A stretch of DNA of 64,000 bases. Source: Cryphonectria parasitica EP155. Lineage: Eukaryota > Ascomycota > Sordariomycetes > Diaporthales > Cryphonectriaceae. The position numbers and the translations under genes are program-made. The notes under the pieces were generated by a model, which worked only from the letters and a program-made list of their open reading frames with translations, was not told the DNA's origin and did not search any database. This document shows positions 1 through 12,596 of the stretch, one piece after another (the stretch's first letter is position 1; every line of letters begins with the position of its first letter). The DNA is taken from contig NW_024468914.1 in the NCBI RefSeq assembly GCF_011745365.1, forward strand, positions 952,001-1,016,000, read 5' to 3'.

Positions 1-1357
1 TAATGGACCGCTGAGATAACAGAATCAGGGACTTGCATGTGGCGTTCATCAGCTGACGTTAAGATGCTACCATTGCACTCTTTTCACCGAATAGAGCACC
101 ATTCAGTGTCGCTTTGGCTAGCTGACGAGGGTAACAAATCAAGAGCAGTTCTCTAGCAAAAGTAGCTTGACCTCAGATTGTGACTTCATCTCGGGAGTTC
201 TCCACGAGCATATGAGTGATAAGTGCACGCCTTTTGCTAAAGGGCTGGTTCGTAGTGCTCGTTTGTCACATACTTACTCTGTACCATTATCTGCTGAGAG
301 GCTGACATTCTTCATCCATCCCGGATGCGTACCTTTATTATTCGTCATGCATGGTATAATAGTGCAACGTCCCACCAGTGCTCCTTCGTGTCACGCAGGT
401 ACCGAAAAGAAGCATGGTTGTGTTTCTGGAACGATTTGGCCTTGACGGTTTGTCCCCAGAAATCCTTCTAGAAAATTGAGGAAGACTTCTGTGGGCTCCC
501 GAGTAGGACAGCGTTACAGGGTCGTGTGGCCCTTAGGACAAGGGCGGATATTCTTTCTTCTTTCAGCGTGTGATTCTGAAATTACCGTAGCGCCCGCCCT
601 CATCAATCTGAATCCTGCCTGATTTTCGTATTGATTGGGCTCGAAACGTGCCACAGAGGAGGTTCTTCGGTCCAGTGCTACAGGCGCACGAGATATACGA
701 GACTCGACTTCTTTGAAGCACGTTATGATGGCCAGCACACTTGCCTTCGGAAATTATCTAACCTGTCAAGCATACCCTGGCGCTGTGAATGGATTATTTC
801 CTGCTCTTGCGAGTCATAGACTTTTATGTCGAGAAGGTCTATTTGAAAAACTCATCAGACAGGTTTTGGTATTATTTCCTTTGAAACCAATAGCAAGTTC
901 GCATCCTCGTATCTTCACCTCTTCCAACTGTATGCACAGAGTTCGATGCTGAAGGTCCGATGTTAACTCGTATCACAATACTACCAACTCAACCCATGTC
1001 ACGATTCCTATGCCCTTGATACAATTGGACCCAGTTAAACAAGCTGCGTTGTCTATTGATTAAACATCATGACCGTACCTTCTAATGACTCCCCTTCTTA
1101 GCCTGAGTATTGCTGAGGCCATCGTGTTACAAGAAATAATCGGAATATCAGTCTATCTCTGCATAATGTCGCAGTCTCTCAGGGCCCGCTTTGCTTGTCA
1201 TGCCCTGTTTTGTTGTTGTAACTTGGCATACCTTCGCAAATTGAAATCCAACAAAATAACTTGTTTGCATTCTCCTGAAAGAAAGTCCAGACCCTGTTTG
1301 GTCGACCAATGTATACTATTCTGACCCTCTGCTTCTGCCAGCAGACAAAAGCTGTCG
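1..1357. other. Intergenic region, no supported gene
   Basis: Only short, mutually overlapping open frames without recognisable domains are present on either strand. It lies beyond the 3' end of the Zn2Cys6 regulator. I see no repeat, tRNA or conserved motif in it. Confidence 0.5.
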
Positions 1358-4300
1358 TTATTGCTCTACCGATCCATGCGTCATACTCAGATTCATATTG
1401 CTAAGACTCTGCGTCGTAGCCGTGACAGACGCGCCATCTGGATGCATCACTGCCAGATTGAGGTCAACAATGAACGAATTTCCTTCCCCAAACCTCTCAA
1501 ACAGTGGGCTTTCCACGCCGCCTGCTGAAGAAGCCTGACCAGCGTGTGGTCGTTGTTGCTGGAGGTGAACCTGAGGAAAGTGTGGCGCGTCGACCCTCAC
1601 CACCTCCAAGATAGTGTCCACCTCAGAGGTGGTGACTATGCCCCTCATAACGGCCATGCTGAGCAGGCCCGTCAATATTTCCTGGACGAAGACGAAGTTC
1701 GAGGCCAGATTTTTGTAGCCGTCGACACAAGCCAGGAACCACTTCCGGCGAGCTATGCCCTCGATCTTCCTGCTCGCCTCCACGTCCACGCTCGGATCTT
1801 GGAGTTGTGCCGTGTGGGATAGGCTGGAGTGCAGGGGAACGCAGGCATTCGCGACGTACAACAGCGCGTTTTGCCATGTGTGCGATCTGGGGGAGCAGTC
1901 GTATTGTGTTCGGAAAATTAGGACGAGGTGCTTGAGTTGGTTGATCGAGGCCATGTATACGTCTTCTGACGTCCGTTTGTCTGCGGTACATCGGCCTACA
2001 TTCAGCGGGCGGGGTATAGTGCGGTAGAGCAGTGGTCGGAAGAGGTCAGCGATGGCCGTATGCAGACAAATGCTACAAGAATATGGCGTTAGCTTGTCCC
2101 TAGCAATGTGGATCAGAAAGGGATATGTGATTTAGTACTGGAGGACTGCAGCATGGTGAGGCATGTTCTGAGCCCGGGACATGCTCAGAGGCAGTGTGTC
2201 TGACCATGCCAGCAGCCTGCTGTATATTTTCTCGGCAAATTCTGGAGAGCTGCGGAGTGTAGGCGCGATGCGATCTCCGCTGTCGTAGTATTGTCCCAGT
2301 ATCTCGCGGATTATAGGCGTAAGTCTGCATAGTTGGGTGAAACTTTGACCCATATAGTCTGGCAGATGGAACGCAATAGACTCAGCGTTCGTACGCTCAA
2401 TGACAGTGCCTGGAATTGGGAGCCATGGCTGTATGTCGATATAAGATCGGTGGTAATTCATCCCACGAAGTCTGCCATGCAAGACCCCCATCAATGTCAG
2501 TCCAAGGATTCTCAGTGCTAGTACGGGGCAGAAGACATTGAATGGCAACGCCCGACCATAAACAGGGTATTCAGAGGCTGGGGAGGCAATCAAGGAAGAG
2601 AAAGATCAGTTCACATTGATTCAACTCACGTTGCCATGCAAAACGTTCCCCAAGCTGTGTGCGAGGCAGCTCGAACACAGAGGACATGGTCGTCCAACCA
2701 ACTTCTGGCAGATTGCCCCTCGTTTACGGCCAACAACCCATTGTCACCTGCAAGCTGGATCCCATAATGTAGATATTGATGTGCGATTGCCTGGCGGCCG
2801 TGACACGTCGCAGCCACACTCATGAGTTGAAGAGCGGCCACTGTCATGATGGCAGTACCATACTGTGGCGCGACTGTCTTCTCTTCGTTATACAATTGCT
2901 CTGCCTCGGCGAAGAACTCGTGACTTAACCCGGCAGCCTGGGGCTCGAATGCGGTATATCCTTGCTGAGAAAAGTCAATCCAAGTACTCCAGCCATTGAA
3001 GGAGACGGATCAGAGCTAGCATATTCTATACACAGGGAAAGGGAAACATACACATGCCAAGGAGAGAAGAGCACTGAGGAGTAGAGGTGAGCAAAACTCG
3101 GTCTTGCGAGATACGAGATCTCCGAGGAAGAGGTCAGCATCGAACAGGCCCAGTGTCGGATGATCTGTAACGAGATAATGCGATATGGCCCGAGACGCGA
3201 GTACAGTGGAAACTTCGGTCTGAAGCCATTGATGCACCTCGAAGTGCCTCAATCGTTCGTCGCAGACCGTGTAGAGATCTCCAATGGAGTCGTTGGGCGA
3301 AAGCGCTGTGTGAGGTCCGTGACGTTCGGTTGGGGAGATTGAAGACTGGTCGTTGCTCAGTCTAACGATGTTTAGCATTTGTTCTTCATCTCTTTGGTAC
3401 CAGCTCTGGAATGAGGAATTAGATAATCTAGAGAAGTCAAGACACTGAATATGGTTTGCAGGAGTCGAGAGACTTCTCCATATCATAGTGTAGGCTGGCT
3501 ATCCGCCCATGGTGAATGATACTCACATTGAGCCGGTTCGGCTGTCGCGACTGGGCGTGTACATCGGAGAGTCACTTGCTGGACGAAAAGTCGTCACAGA
3601 CATCTTGTTGTAAATCAATGGTGTCAAGTACCCAAAGGAGTACCGAGCCATGAGCTCAAACTCCAAACTTTGGCTTGACGGCACATCGATGTCTTCCGTA
3701 GTGATTACCATCTGTAGCGGAGCCATCTTTGAATGGTCAGTAATTATTTGGCTGGAAATTGTCATTTCTCTGGGGATGCAAGTTATGGAGCACTTACTGC
3801 AGCCTCGCTAGGCTTCGCTGCTTCGATCTGATGGAAGGGGACGAGGGCTTGTTCATTTGAAGATGACTCGAGGCCGTCGACAGTCTTCAAGTTCCCGCTT
3901 GCGAGTTGCATGCGCAAGTCATTGTTCTCCTTGCGCAGACGATCGAGATCGGCTCTCTGCTTCTCCACAATACCAGTTTCTCGTTGAGTAAAAACACATT
4001 CTGTTTTGCGTCTTACACAGGACGGACATGGTGGTTCGCCATTGCACTGTGAAATCTCCATTGATTAGCAAACCAGAAGCAGACGTGGAATGTAGCATGC
4101 CAACGGCCAATAGACAAAGTTTCCAATCCCCTGGGTTAAGGTTCATCATGTTCTCCCAAACCCACTGTCAGGCGAGAGAGGATGAGAGGGGTTGGCCATA
4201 AGCTTGTGCCACCAGCACTGGCCCTGGCTTTTTCTGAAGCCCACCAATAAGAAGGCAACATGAGAGGAGGAGATGTGTTTGTAGATACTGCTGCTAGAAG

Positions 4301-5132
4301 GTTCTTTTGCTGGACAAAACTGACAGATCATGAGGCTAAGTGTATGATCCAATGAGAAGAGCAAGATGTGAAGGCCTAAGTTCTGGTGCGTGTAAACTTT
4401 ATGTGCAAAGCCATTCGTGCAGATATAGATAGGTACTTACCCAGTAGAGATCAGCCCTGTGAGTGCAAGTGTGTTAAATCTGGCGCAACGACGGCTCCGT
4501 AAAGAGTGATGATAGCATTCTGGAGCCCACGTCGACGGATATTGGTGAAGAAAGGATGGTTTTTGTATACAACCCAGAACATGAGAGGTACTGGTGCTTG
4601 TTCCTTGAACCTCTTCTTTCTTGAGTGCTCCTTTTAGTATGCCTGGGCGAGAGAATAGATCAACCAGACTGAGCCTTACTTTCGACCCTGCTGAGGATGT
4701 AAGGAGTGATGGTACCCTAAAGCTTAGAAGTCTTAACCGCTAAATCACTAGATATCTGTGTGTTGCATCCTCCGCGGTGTGGTCAATGCAGTAGAGTGGG
4801 TCATAGGGCTGACTTATAGAAACATGCCAAGGATGGGGTATCAAACAAGAAGATCGAGTCCACGAACCGGAACTAGATATGAGACTTCCGGGAGTGAGAC
4901 GAAAGAACGAAACGGGAAGGCGTACTGCTGTTTTCCTGATACGGCAAGCATCACAGGCAAAATGCCCTCCTCCAGCTTTCCTCTTTTTTTTCGAGGCGGC
5001 GTCAGAGGCCGTCCCCTTGGGCGCCTGGTCATCGTTGCCGGTCTCGATGGAGTTGTTGTCTCCACGGGCAGGTAGAATAGGCACAAAGCCTTTGTGGCTA
5101 CCGCTTCCAAGAGGATTCATCCTCGGATTCAT
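1358..5132 (-). CDS. Zn2Cys6 fungal-specific transcription factor (804 aa, 7 exons)
   Basis: Nuclear DNA-binding regulator; target genes are unknown. Exons on the minus strand: 5132-4926, 4046-3798, 3726-3527, 3427-3052, 2964-2630, 2471-2139, 2072-1358, giving 2415 nt in frame. The binuclear zinc cluster is split by the first intron. Its six cysteines fall at residues 60, 63, 70, 76, 79 and 86 (CX2CX6CX5CX2CX6C). A basic linker and a charged coiled-coil-like segment (about residues 95-120, ending RLRKENNDLRMQL) follow, as in dimerising family members. The middle region has the usual fungal_trans-type features: the SHTAWGTF stretch, then LPIPG, and later HAAVLHICLHTAIADLFRP. The start is the first ATG of the exon; a second ATG lies four codons in. 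Intron 1 is 879 bp, far longer than the others. The ligand and pathway cannot be deduced, and no adjacent enzyme gene suggests a target cluster. Confidence 0.85.
4047..4925 (-). other. Unusually long intron (879 bp) of the Zn2Cys6 gene
   Basis: The donor gtacgc directly follows the codon for A69 and the acceptor ttcacag precedes the TGC of the third zinc cysteine. Joining them gives a perfect zinc-cluster spacing. The other introns of this gene are about 70-160 bp. Short minus-strand open frames occur inside (for example 4146-4364) but none resembles a known domain. Confidence 0.7.
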
Positions 5133-6288
5133 TCGTTTTGGATTGCTGTTCCTAGTTCAGAAGATTCGATAGGCGGGTAAACACTGTGTACTAACGAAAG
5201 TATGAACATGAAGAGACTTGGTTGTCTTTCGGGAGGGTGGAAGGGGGCAGGGTCTGGCTGGTGGGGACAGTAAGTAACAGATGCTAGGGGGCAAAAAAAC
5301 AAAAAAAAAAAAACAAGAAAAAAGGCAACAGACATGCAACATGGGGGTTTTATTTAAATTCTGTACACAATCCTGTTTCGGTTCCGCCTCCCCTTTTTCT
5401 CCCTTCTCGCCTCCCCTATCCGTTAACTTCTTACGTCATTGTACTATGAGCGGCATCGACCGAACACACGATCTCTTCGCCCCTACGCCTTGAGACAAGG
5501 TCAGCGATGTCCACATGGCACCGCAATCCTACAGTACGCCCATAATGCATCTCGCCCCTTGCAGCATCGTCATTGTCATGTGCCAACGAAACAAGAAGTA
5601 AAATGGCACAAATAGTAAAAGCTTGTCATTATGCGTCGTCAGAGACGTTCCAGGCACGTGGCATAGGTGGACAGCCATTTAATGATCGTACGAGCATCAC
5701 GATCACGACTATAACCATGAACACTTGAATAAAACCTGAGAGGAATCTGCTGAGTATTTCTCAAAGAGCAACAAATGTTAGTCGAGTGCATCGCATGATT
5801 TCGACTTCAGAGTTCCAACTAGCCTGCTGATGTTGATTGTAATCGATGGTTCCTATGCGATTTCTCCATTGAAGCACAATGCACACTCCTATTCCTCTTG
5901 TCCAAAGATATGAATACATATCTTCTCTCCAGGACCTTAGCCAGTCTCCATGTCTTCTTGCCATTCTTTTCAGTGCAGATCCGTTCTACACCGACTCTTT
6001 GTTTGTCTGGCACATTGCCCATCGCTTTCAAGACCTGTTGATGTTCCTTGACTTGTTCCTTGCTCATGCTCCATCGTGATAGCGTTTCTCTTTTCCTCCC
6101 CGTCAAGGGGTATCGAGGGTATCATATGATTCAACCTCCCCATACCGCTTCCCCCCCGTCTCATTCACACCTTCTGCAACCATGGCAAGGTATCATGTTG
6201 TCCTCAAGGCGAGTCATCTTCTTTTACCAAACGACAACGCCTGAGCTCTTCCTCTTCCCTTCTGAAGCCGACGTCACCGCGACCCTTG
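5133..6288. other. Intergenic region between two minus-strand regulators
   Basis: Probable promoter and leader of the Zn2Cys6 gene and 3' region of the bZIP gene. It has an A-rich tract near 5287-5325 and pyrimidine-rich stretches on the minus strand. No gene is supported. Confidence 0.4.
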
Positions 6289-7689
6289 TTATTTGTGTAC
6301 ATTGTCAACTGAGTCGTGTCCAGCATGCGCCATCATCGATGACGAGGTCGTCAAGTACGAATACGGTCGGGCGCTGGCGTTTGAAACAATTTGTTTGGCC
6401 GTATGTTCCAGGTATTGCTGAATCTCTTTGTGGCCGCACCGTCCGTGCCGTAGTATCTCGTTCTTCAGCTGCAAGACCTCCTCTTTGAGCTCCGTGGCCA
6501 TGGCCTCAAGATTTTGGTGTTCGCCCTTCGCGACCTCGAACTTGGCCTCGAGCTCCTCTTTTGCGGCCTTGGACCGAGCCCGGATGTTGTTCGCAGTCTT
6601 GCGCCGGCGGAGGAGTTTCGACTCTCGATCCTGTGCTATTCGATCTTGCCCTATAGGTGGCATAGCACTAGGAGCTGTACGGCTTCGACGCGGTGTAGGT
6701 CGCTGCTGCGGTGATCTGCTGCCTGCGACCTGCTGATTGCCCGAGGAGGCTGGTGCGAGGGAATGCTCGCCCTCACGATCTTCAGGACTGGGCTTGGGGA
6801 GATCATGGGGAGCGATTTGAGTCTCAACAGTCTTCTTCTTCGTCTTCTTCTTCTTGTCCTGAGGCCGCGTAACCTGTTCCTCCGCAGGTTTTGAGGTCTT
6901 ACTCTTCTTTCTGGTGCTACGTGCCGATGTTGGCGCTGCTTCTTCTGCGGATCGGAGGTTCAGCTGTGCTGGGTCGACGCTCGGGTTCGATGGCGACGTT
7001 TTGGCTAAGGTCGCATCGCGGTTCTCAGAGAATTCGGGACTATAGGGAGTCGTGATCATGCCAATCTCGAAGGGTCGCTGGTCTGAGATCGACTGCATTG
7101 GCTGAACAGAGCAATCCCTGTTCTGCCGATATGTGAAGGGCCCTGGGTGGAAGTTGAGAATGTTGGATCCCATGTCGACGTTCGCAGGATGTGGCACAGC
7201 ACCAGTCAACCTATCCCCACAAGCTGTCGTGGCTTGGACACGACAAGTTTGATCGTTGGTGTGGGTGGCAGGTGGTGCTGCAAAGGAGGCGAAGTTAGAA
7301 CCAGCTTCGAACAAACCAGTGTCATAAGAACGATCATTGCTGAGAGGAAAGTCTGGCATCGAGCATGGAGACATGTGCTGGCTCATTGGTGCGAAGTCGA
7401 CATGTTCGGTGGGAGGGCAGTTTGAACGGATGCTGTCGTCGTCTGAGGCGAATTGGTACTGGGAGGCCGTTTCGGCAACGAAGGATTCATTTGTCGGTCC
7501 CACGAGAATATCGAGGTCGTCAGGGGAGGTGAGCTGCACAAAGTGACCGTCTATGTACCTGCCACGGCGTGCCTGGAACTCAGCCAGCTCGACAGACACT
7601 TGGCTAGACAGAATGTCTTGGCGTGGAGGCGATGGTCGTAGGGACACTGGAAAGGACGCAGTGCCCTGGCCGGCGTGAGTGTCGCCCAT
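6289..7689 (-). CDS. bZIP transcription factor (466 aa, single exon)
   Basis: Predicted nuclear DNA-binding protein that acts as a leucine-zipper dimer. Residues 1-350 are low-complexity (Ser, Pro, Gln, Asp) with a Lys-rich patch (KSKTSKPAEE, then KKKKTKKK). The basic region is at about 355-374 (RESKLLRRRK, then TANNIRARSK). It is followed by a zipper at about 380-412 with heptad positions L, A, L, L, L. The tail after the zipper (ILRHGRCGHKEIQQYL) resembles the ATF/CREB-type extension of fungal bZIPs. The basic region departs from the usual N-x2-A-A-x2-S/C-R pattern, so DNA specificity may be unusual. The start is the first ATG of the frame. The upstream region is pyrimidine-rich with several short open frames, consistent with a long leader, but this is inference. 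Confidence 0.85.
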   Translation of the reverse strand: MGDTHAGQGTASFPVSLRPSPPRQDILSSQVSVELAEFQARRGRYIDGHFVQLTSPDDLDILVGPTNESFVAETASQYQFASDDDSIRSNCPPTEHVDFAPMSQHMSPCSMPDFPLSNDRSYDTGLFEAGSNFASFAAPPATHTNDQTCRVQATTACGDRLTGAVPHPANVDMGSNILNFHPGPFTYRQNRDCSVQPMQSISDQRPFEIGMITTPYSPEFSENRDATLAKTSPSNPSVDPAQLNLRSAEEAAPTSARSTRKKSKTSKPAEEQVTRPQDKKKKTKKKTVETQIAPHDLPKPSPEDREGEHSLAPASSGNQQVAGSRSPQQRPTPRRSRTAPSAMPPIGQDRIAQDRESKLLRRRKTANNIRARSKAAKEELEAKFEVAKGEHQNLEAMATELKEEVLQLKNEILRHGRCGHKEIQQYLEHTAKQIVSNASARPYSYLTTSSSMMAHAGHDSVDNVHK

Positions 7690-10600
7690 TGTACTCGTTT
7701 GTTTTTCCTGGGTTTTCTTTCGTATCTGTTACCCAACAGAGAAAAGGCTTGCTCTACAGTACGCTCAATGTCTTCTCTTCCCGTGAGCTGATGTTGTGGT
7801 TTGCCCTGGCAGACACATGAACGAGAATGTAAGAAAGGATCAACGAGACGGTTGGAAAAAATTCAACGCGTCTTCACGATAGGTGGTCGATGTCCAAGGG
7901 GAGGTTGGCAGAGCAAGGGGTGACTCGGGATTCGCAAGTGCATAGGGTGGTTTTCCGTTTTCTTTTCACTTCTGGGTTTCAGACACACCAACAAGCCCTC
8001 GCTAGACTGGCAAACGAAACCCCACGTTCTTCAGAACGAAGACCTGAGGAACGCTCGAAGGGAGCAGTGAGGTAGCTTACACACACCGGGGGTGTCTGTC
8101 GTGTTTTCAAGTGCAGCACAAGCAAGGACAAAGCCTTCTGCGCCGGTGCCGTGAGCAGGAAGGCCAGGGTCCTATTGGTTGGGAAGAGGGGGAAAATGGG
8201 GGTATGGGAAGCTCCGTGAGTGCTTTGCTGCCTGTCCGAAACAGAGGGCCTCGTCGAGGCCAGCACGTCAGTGCGTTAGCTCCCTGGGCAACACAGGAGG
8301 CTGTTAAGTGATGCCTGAACACAAGATGTTATCGAGGTCTCGTTGCTCTTCGTCGAGAACCTAACATTTACTTCTATTGTTGGATCAAGCCCAAACTTGA
8401 GCAGGCAATCAACAACCTCATAGGCCGAGAGACAGCGGGGAAAATACAGAAAGGTAGCTACACGAGGACTTCAAGAGAAGGGGATTAAGGAGGAAAAAGG
8501 ACATGAGAAAGTAGGCAAAAAAACAATGCAATAAAAAGACATGAGGAGGTTAAAGAGCAATCGGGGCATTCGACATCAGCGTCGATGGGGCATCTTGCTT
8601 CAGAACGCCAAGATCTCTCTGTGCTGATCAAAGAGAGGGTGTCGTCAGGTACGCCTTCTAGAAGGCGATCTTTGAAGGGGTCCATGGCAAACGAGGGGGA
8701 CGCACACACCCAAGCTGTAGGCTCACCACACCACTAGGTTACACAGCACACCTACACACCACCATTTTACACACACACCTACACATACGCACACAGAGTA
8801 TCACTCCAGTAGCCTCGGTGGATCTAACGGTTTGAGCAAGAGTGGAGGTCTGGCGATGAAAAAACTTCGGAAGTCAGGCGTCTGCTAGTCATTTGGCCAT
8901 CTCGTCATGCTGTTGGATATATGACCTGTCATACTGAAATGATGAACTGGGAAGGAGGTTTCAAATCATCGTACAAAATCCAGTATTATCTCGCCCTGTA
9001 ACAGCATTTTCACGCGTACGCTGAAGCAGGGCAACACCTTCGAGAGAAGAAGCCCCGTTCAAAAGAAGGGAGGGGAAGGAAAGATGGGAGTAGCAGAAAC
9101 TTGTTGACCACGGCTGTGTAAACATACCCGCATTAATTTTCAGACGCGGATGCGACACTTCACAGGGACATTTTCCTGATCCCACTGTTTATTCTTCTAC
9201 ACCAACCATGTACTCTATACTTATGGAGAACAAGCCTACCAATCACCTGTCACCAAAGCCTCTCCACCAGCAACATTGTTCTGATTGGCCAGGGGGGCGT
9301 TGGCAGGATCGTGATCGCGGAGATCAGGTTGCGTTCTTTTTTTCCTCTCTCTTTTGCCTCTCTTTCAGCCCTCTCCCTTTGTTCTGCCTGGTTGCAAGAT
9401 ACAATAGAGCACACCAGATGATAATTCAGAGGAAGGGCCAGTCGTTTAAAGAGAGAGAAAGAAGATAGGAAAGGAGTGTGGTGGAGGAGACACAAGAGGG
9501 AAAGAAGGGATGGGGACGGAAGATAGGGAAAACAAACCAGTAAACAGACTGGAGTGGCCAGGCAAACCACGACAACAAATCCACCCCAGCACGACAGCCC
9601 AGGAGGGGTAAAACAGCCTAAACAACAAAGGTCACATCAGTCAGATTTCCGCCTTCTATTCCCCCGCTCGCACAGAGTAGGAAATCGCCCAACGGGATGA
9701 TCACTGCTCTTCATGCAAGTTCTGAGAAACTGATCTAATTGCAGAACCCCACTCGCAATGGCACTAAATTCTAGAGGTTTCACTGACACTTCACCTTGCT
9801 GTGGCATGTACATGGCGGCAGGCAAAAACGTGGGCATCCTTTGACGATGACTTCCCATGTGGGAGTTGTGGTGGGTCGCAAGTCCATAACGCACGTGAGT
9901 CCCAGTGGGATTTACCAATGTGTTTGATAGATGTCCCTGACTCTCGAGCTCCGTCGAGAGATGATTTTGGAAGTGTGAGCGCGCGGTAGAATCAAAGCTT
10001 AAACGACCGTCTGCTCCTCTGCGCATAAGACTTTCAAGGAGCCTGTGCTGGTAGACTAAGTCGTATAAATACATATTGATGTTCATTCTCAGAAAGACTA
10101 GATTTCTGATGTTATTGCGATTGTCATGTTCTTGTTTTCTTCTGGCGCCTGTCTGTGCCAGAGCACTGGCGTCCAGGCGGATACCTTACTACGGCCACCA
10201 TTTCCAGCCCACAGTGGTGTGTTCCATGCTTGCCGACACGAAGGGAGGGTTGCTTTTTCGTGAAGCGCTTTCCCCTCTCCACCCCCGTCACCCCCATCTG
10301 CAGGAGACGTCTGTATACACACGCCCCTGGTCTTAATAGAATCAGAAAGATTTTGCGTAACATTTCCTTGATGAACCTTGACTAGCGGCCTAGAAGACAT
10401 TTATTTGATGCGATTAGTTTCCACTGAAGCGGAAGCGAAAGCGGTGGTGGCGAGTGTGGCACTGGCCTGTAGCCTCGTTCAGAAGTATCATGCAGGTTGT
10501 TGCTTACCAGCCGGAACTCCAGACATCTTCCAGTGAGTATGGCACAAAGTCCACGGCAGACAGGTACCTCAATACCACCGTCGGCCTCTCCAGGGTCTGC

Positions 10601-12596
10601 TGCTTGCACCCATTCGTAGTCCCTCCACTTTTGTCCAGGGGCGTGGTCTTCAACAAAACGCTACTGGGGTGACGAAGCAAAGAGCAATCATGTTGGTAAT
10701 TTTATATCTCTATATATCGAAAAGAAGAGGGCTTTTGGCAAGAACCTGAATACTTTTCCATATGGATATTGGTATTTTTTGTGCATGGAGCGATTCTTAA
10801 CTTGGGAGTCATCGAGTTTCCTTCTCCCTTCGAGAACCCCGGTGTTAGAGACGCCAGGCTGTGACAACGATCACTGCTCTTCAGAAGGGGGCGGGGCTAG
10901 TACACCACAACTAGCTCCTCTATACATAAGTATCCCGTCCAGCTCAAGAATGTAGTCCATTGTGCTACATGATCCGGTGAGAAAAGAAATCGCTGGACTT
11001 CAATCAGGTGGATGTCAATGTACGTTGGAAAAGCGTGACGCAGTGACCAGTACACCTGGTCACTAAAGTACGCAACAGCTTGTACTATAGTACTAGCAGC
11101 GACTTTTGTGGTGAACACTGCATTGTAGGTGGAAAACGTCGTGCAGATGTTCTTTTTCACGTACGGCTGAACCTGCGGCGGCAATATGCCCTAGATCTCA
11201 GGGCGAGCAGAACCCTCGAAAGATCAAACAACTTGCAACGTAAAGCTCTTTAAATAACTGGATCTTCGCCTTGTGACAGTCAGGCATTACAAAGGATGTT
11301 AGCATTATCATCAATTTCCCGTCTCAAGCTCGTCAAATGTCACGTTCCATCGGAAGGAGATCCCGCTCTGCAGATTTACGTGGCTGAAGAACTTGCTTCT
11401 GGTCTTTACCCCTTCTCGACCCAGTGCACGATCCTGGTGTCAGCTTGGTACTCTTTTTGTTCTTTCTTTTTCCCCACTTGGGATGATTTTTTATCCACCT
11501 TGTTTACACGTTTCGTGTACACAAGTGGTCTGTGCTGTTTGATGTTCTTGTTGTCAACTTGAAAATATCTTTGATGCTCACGAATCATACATTTTCAACG
11601 TTTTATGCGGAAACCCTCCCCTCCCCCCCTCTGTCCCTAAAATGCACACGCTACCTGCATCACCTACATCACAGACCCCACGCGTAACTATACCCAGGTG
11701 CCTAAGCCTGCCACCGACATGTGGCATCATCCACCTCTAGTATTGCTCTAACCCGCCCACCTCCCAAAGAGCTTCTCCCAACATCGCTCTCAATCTACGC
11801 AGACCTGCCTTCCGTCATGTGTCATAGAGGTTCTCTTCAAGCATCATGACAACCGCTGGCTTCAACAATAGGTGTGTCAATGTCAATAAGATTCTATTTC
11901 CTGCTTCTTGATAACTCTTGTGTCTTTGATGATTCTAGAGACGCGTCTAACTGATGAATTCTTCTAGGAAACAGAACTTCCCGACTTGAAGGACGCGCTG
12001 ACCCATACTCTTCGTGACTCCAACGTCTTCAGACCGCTGGGACAGCTCGACAATGTATCCAACAAAATAGCTCCGACCACACGAACCTCCTCCCACCATC
12101 CTGTACACTGCCTGTGTGCTTCATGGCAGCCGTCTCCGAGATACTTTCCACGGAGGTGTATAATACAAAGGTCGTCGAATCGTTCGAGTGGTGATCGATC
12201 GGGAAAAGAGGTCTCGGTGGCTGTCATAAACGATCCCACATCGAAGCGGCGAGCGGACGCGTGCATTGCGACATAGTTCAATATCAAACAGCACGAGTTG
12301 TTGCTTTGAAATATGCTCATCTCGCAGATCAGGAGGAGATGAGCACAGCCCCAGTGTTGTCATCTGCTCGGAGGCGACTCGGTCGCTCTGCGAGCGCATG
12401 ATTGGGGAAGGGGGAAGCTGCTGCCGCAGGCACCATCCTAGGACGACCAGGAGGCTGAGAATGGGGTCTCGGAAACTCCAAAGACGCCCATCCACCGGGC
12501 GATGAGTTTATAGGTGCGCCGTGGAAAGAACCATAGATCGATATATCGGTGCTGCTCTCATTTTTTTCTTGCGTTGCTCGTGGCGTTAGTTCACGC
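7690..12596. other. Long gene-poor interval upstream of the bZIP gene
   Basis: About 4.9 kb without a recognisable gene. The part next to the bZIP start (7690-8710, read on the minus strand) is pyrimidine-rich and has small ATG-initiated frames such as 8709-8485, so it may be a long transcript leader. A CA-rich stretch lies near 8728-8800. Minus-strand frames at 9637-10086 and 10897-11184 and frames around 11964-12505 have no recognisable motif and I do not call them genes. Confidence 0.4.

Noticed and set aside
2472..2593. Open frame upstream of exon 6 of the Zn2Cys6 gene as coding
   Set aside because: Splicing at its obvious acceptor (near 2577) breaks the frame. The acceptor at 2472 restores the frame and gives the expected TFCMATLRGMNYHRSY join, so this stretch is intron.
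9637..10086. Minus-strand frame of 149 codons
   Set aside because: No recognisable domain, and composition is like flanking non-coding DNA. No support for an exon/intron model.
10897..11184. Minus-strand 95-codon frame
   Set aside because: Isolated, and no family or neighbour supports it.
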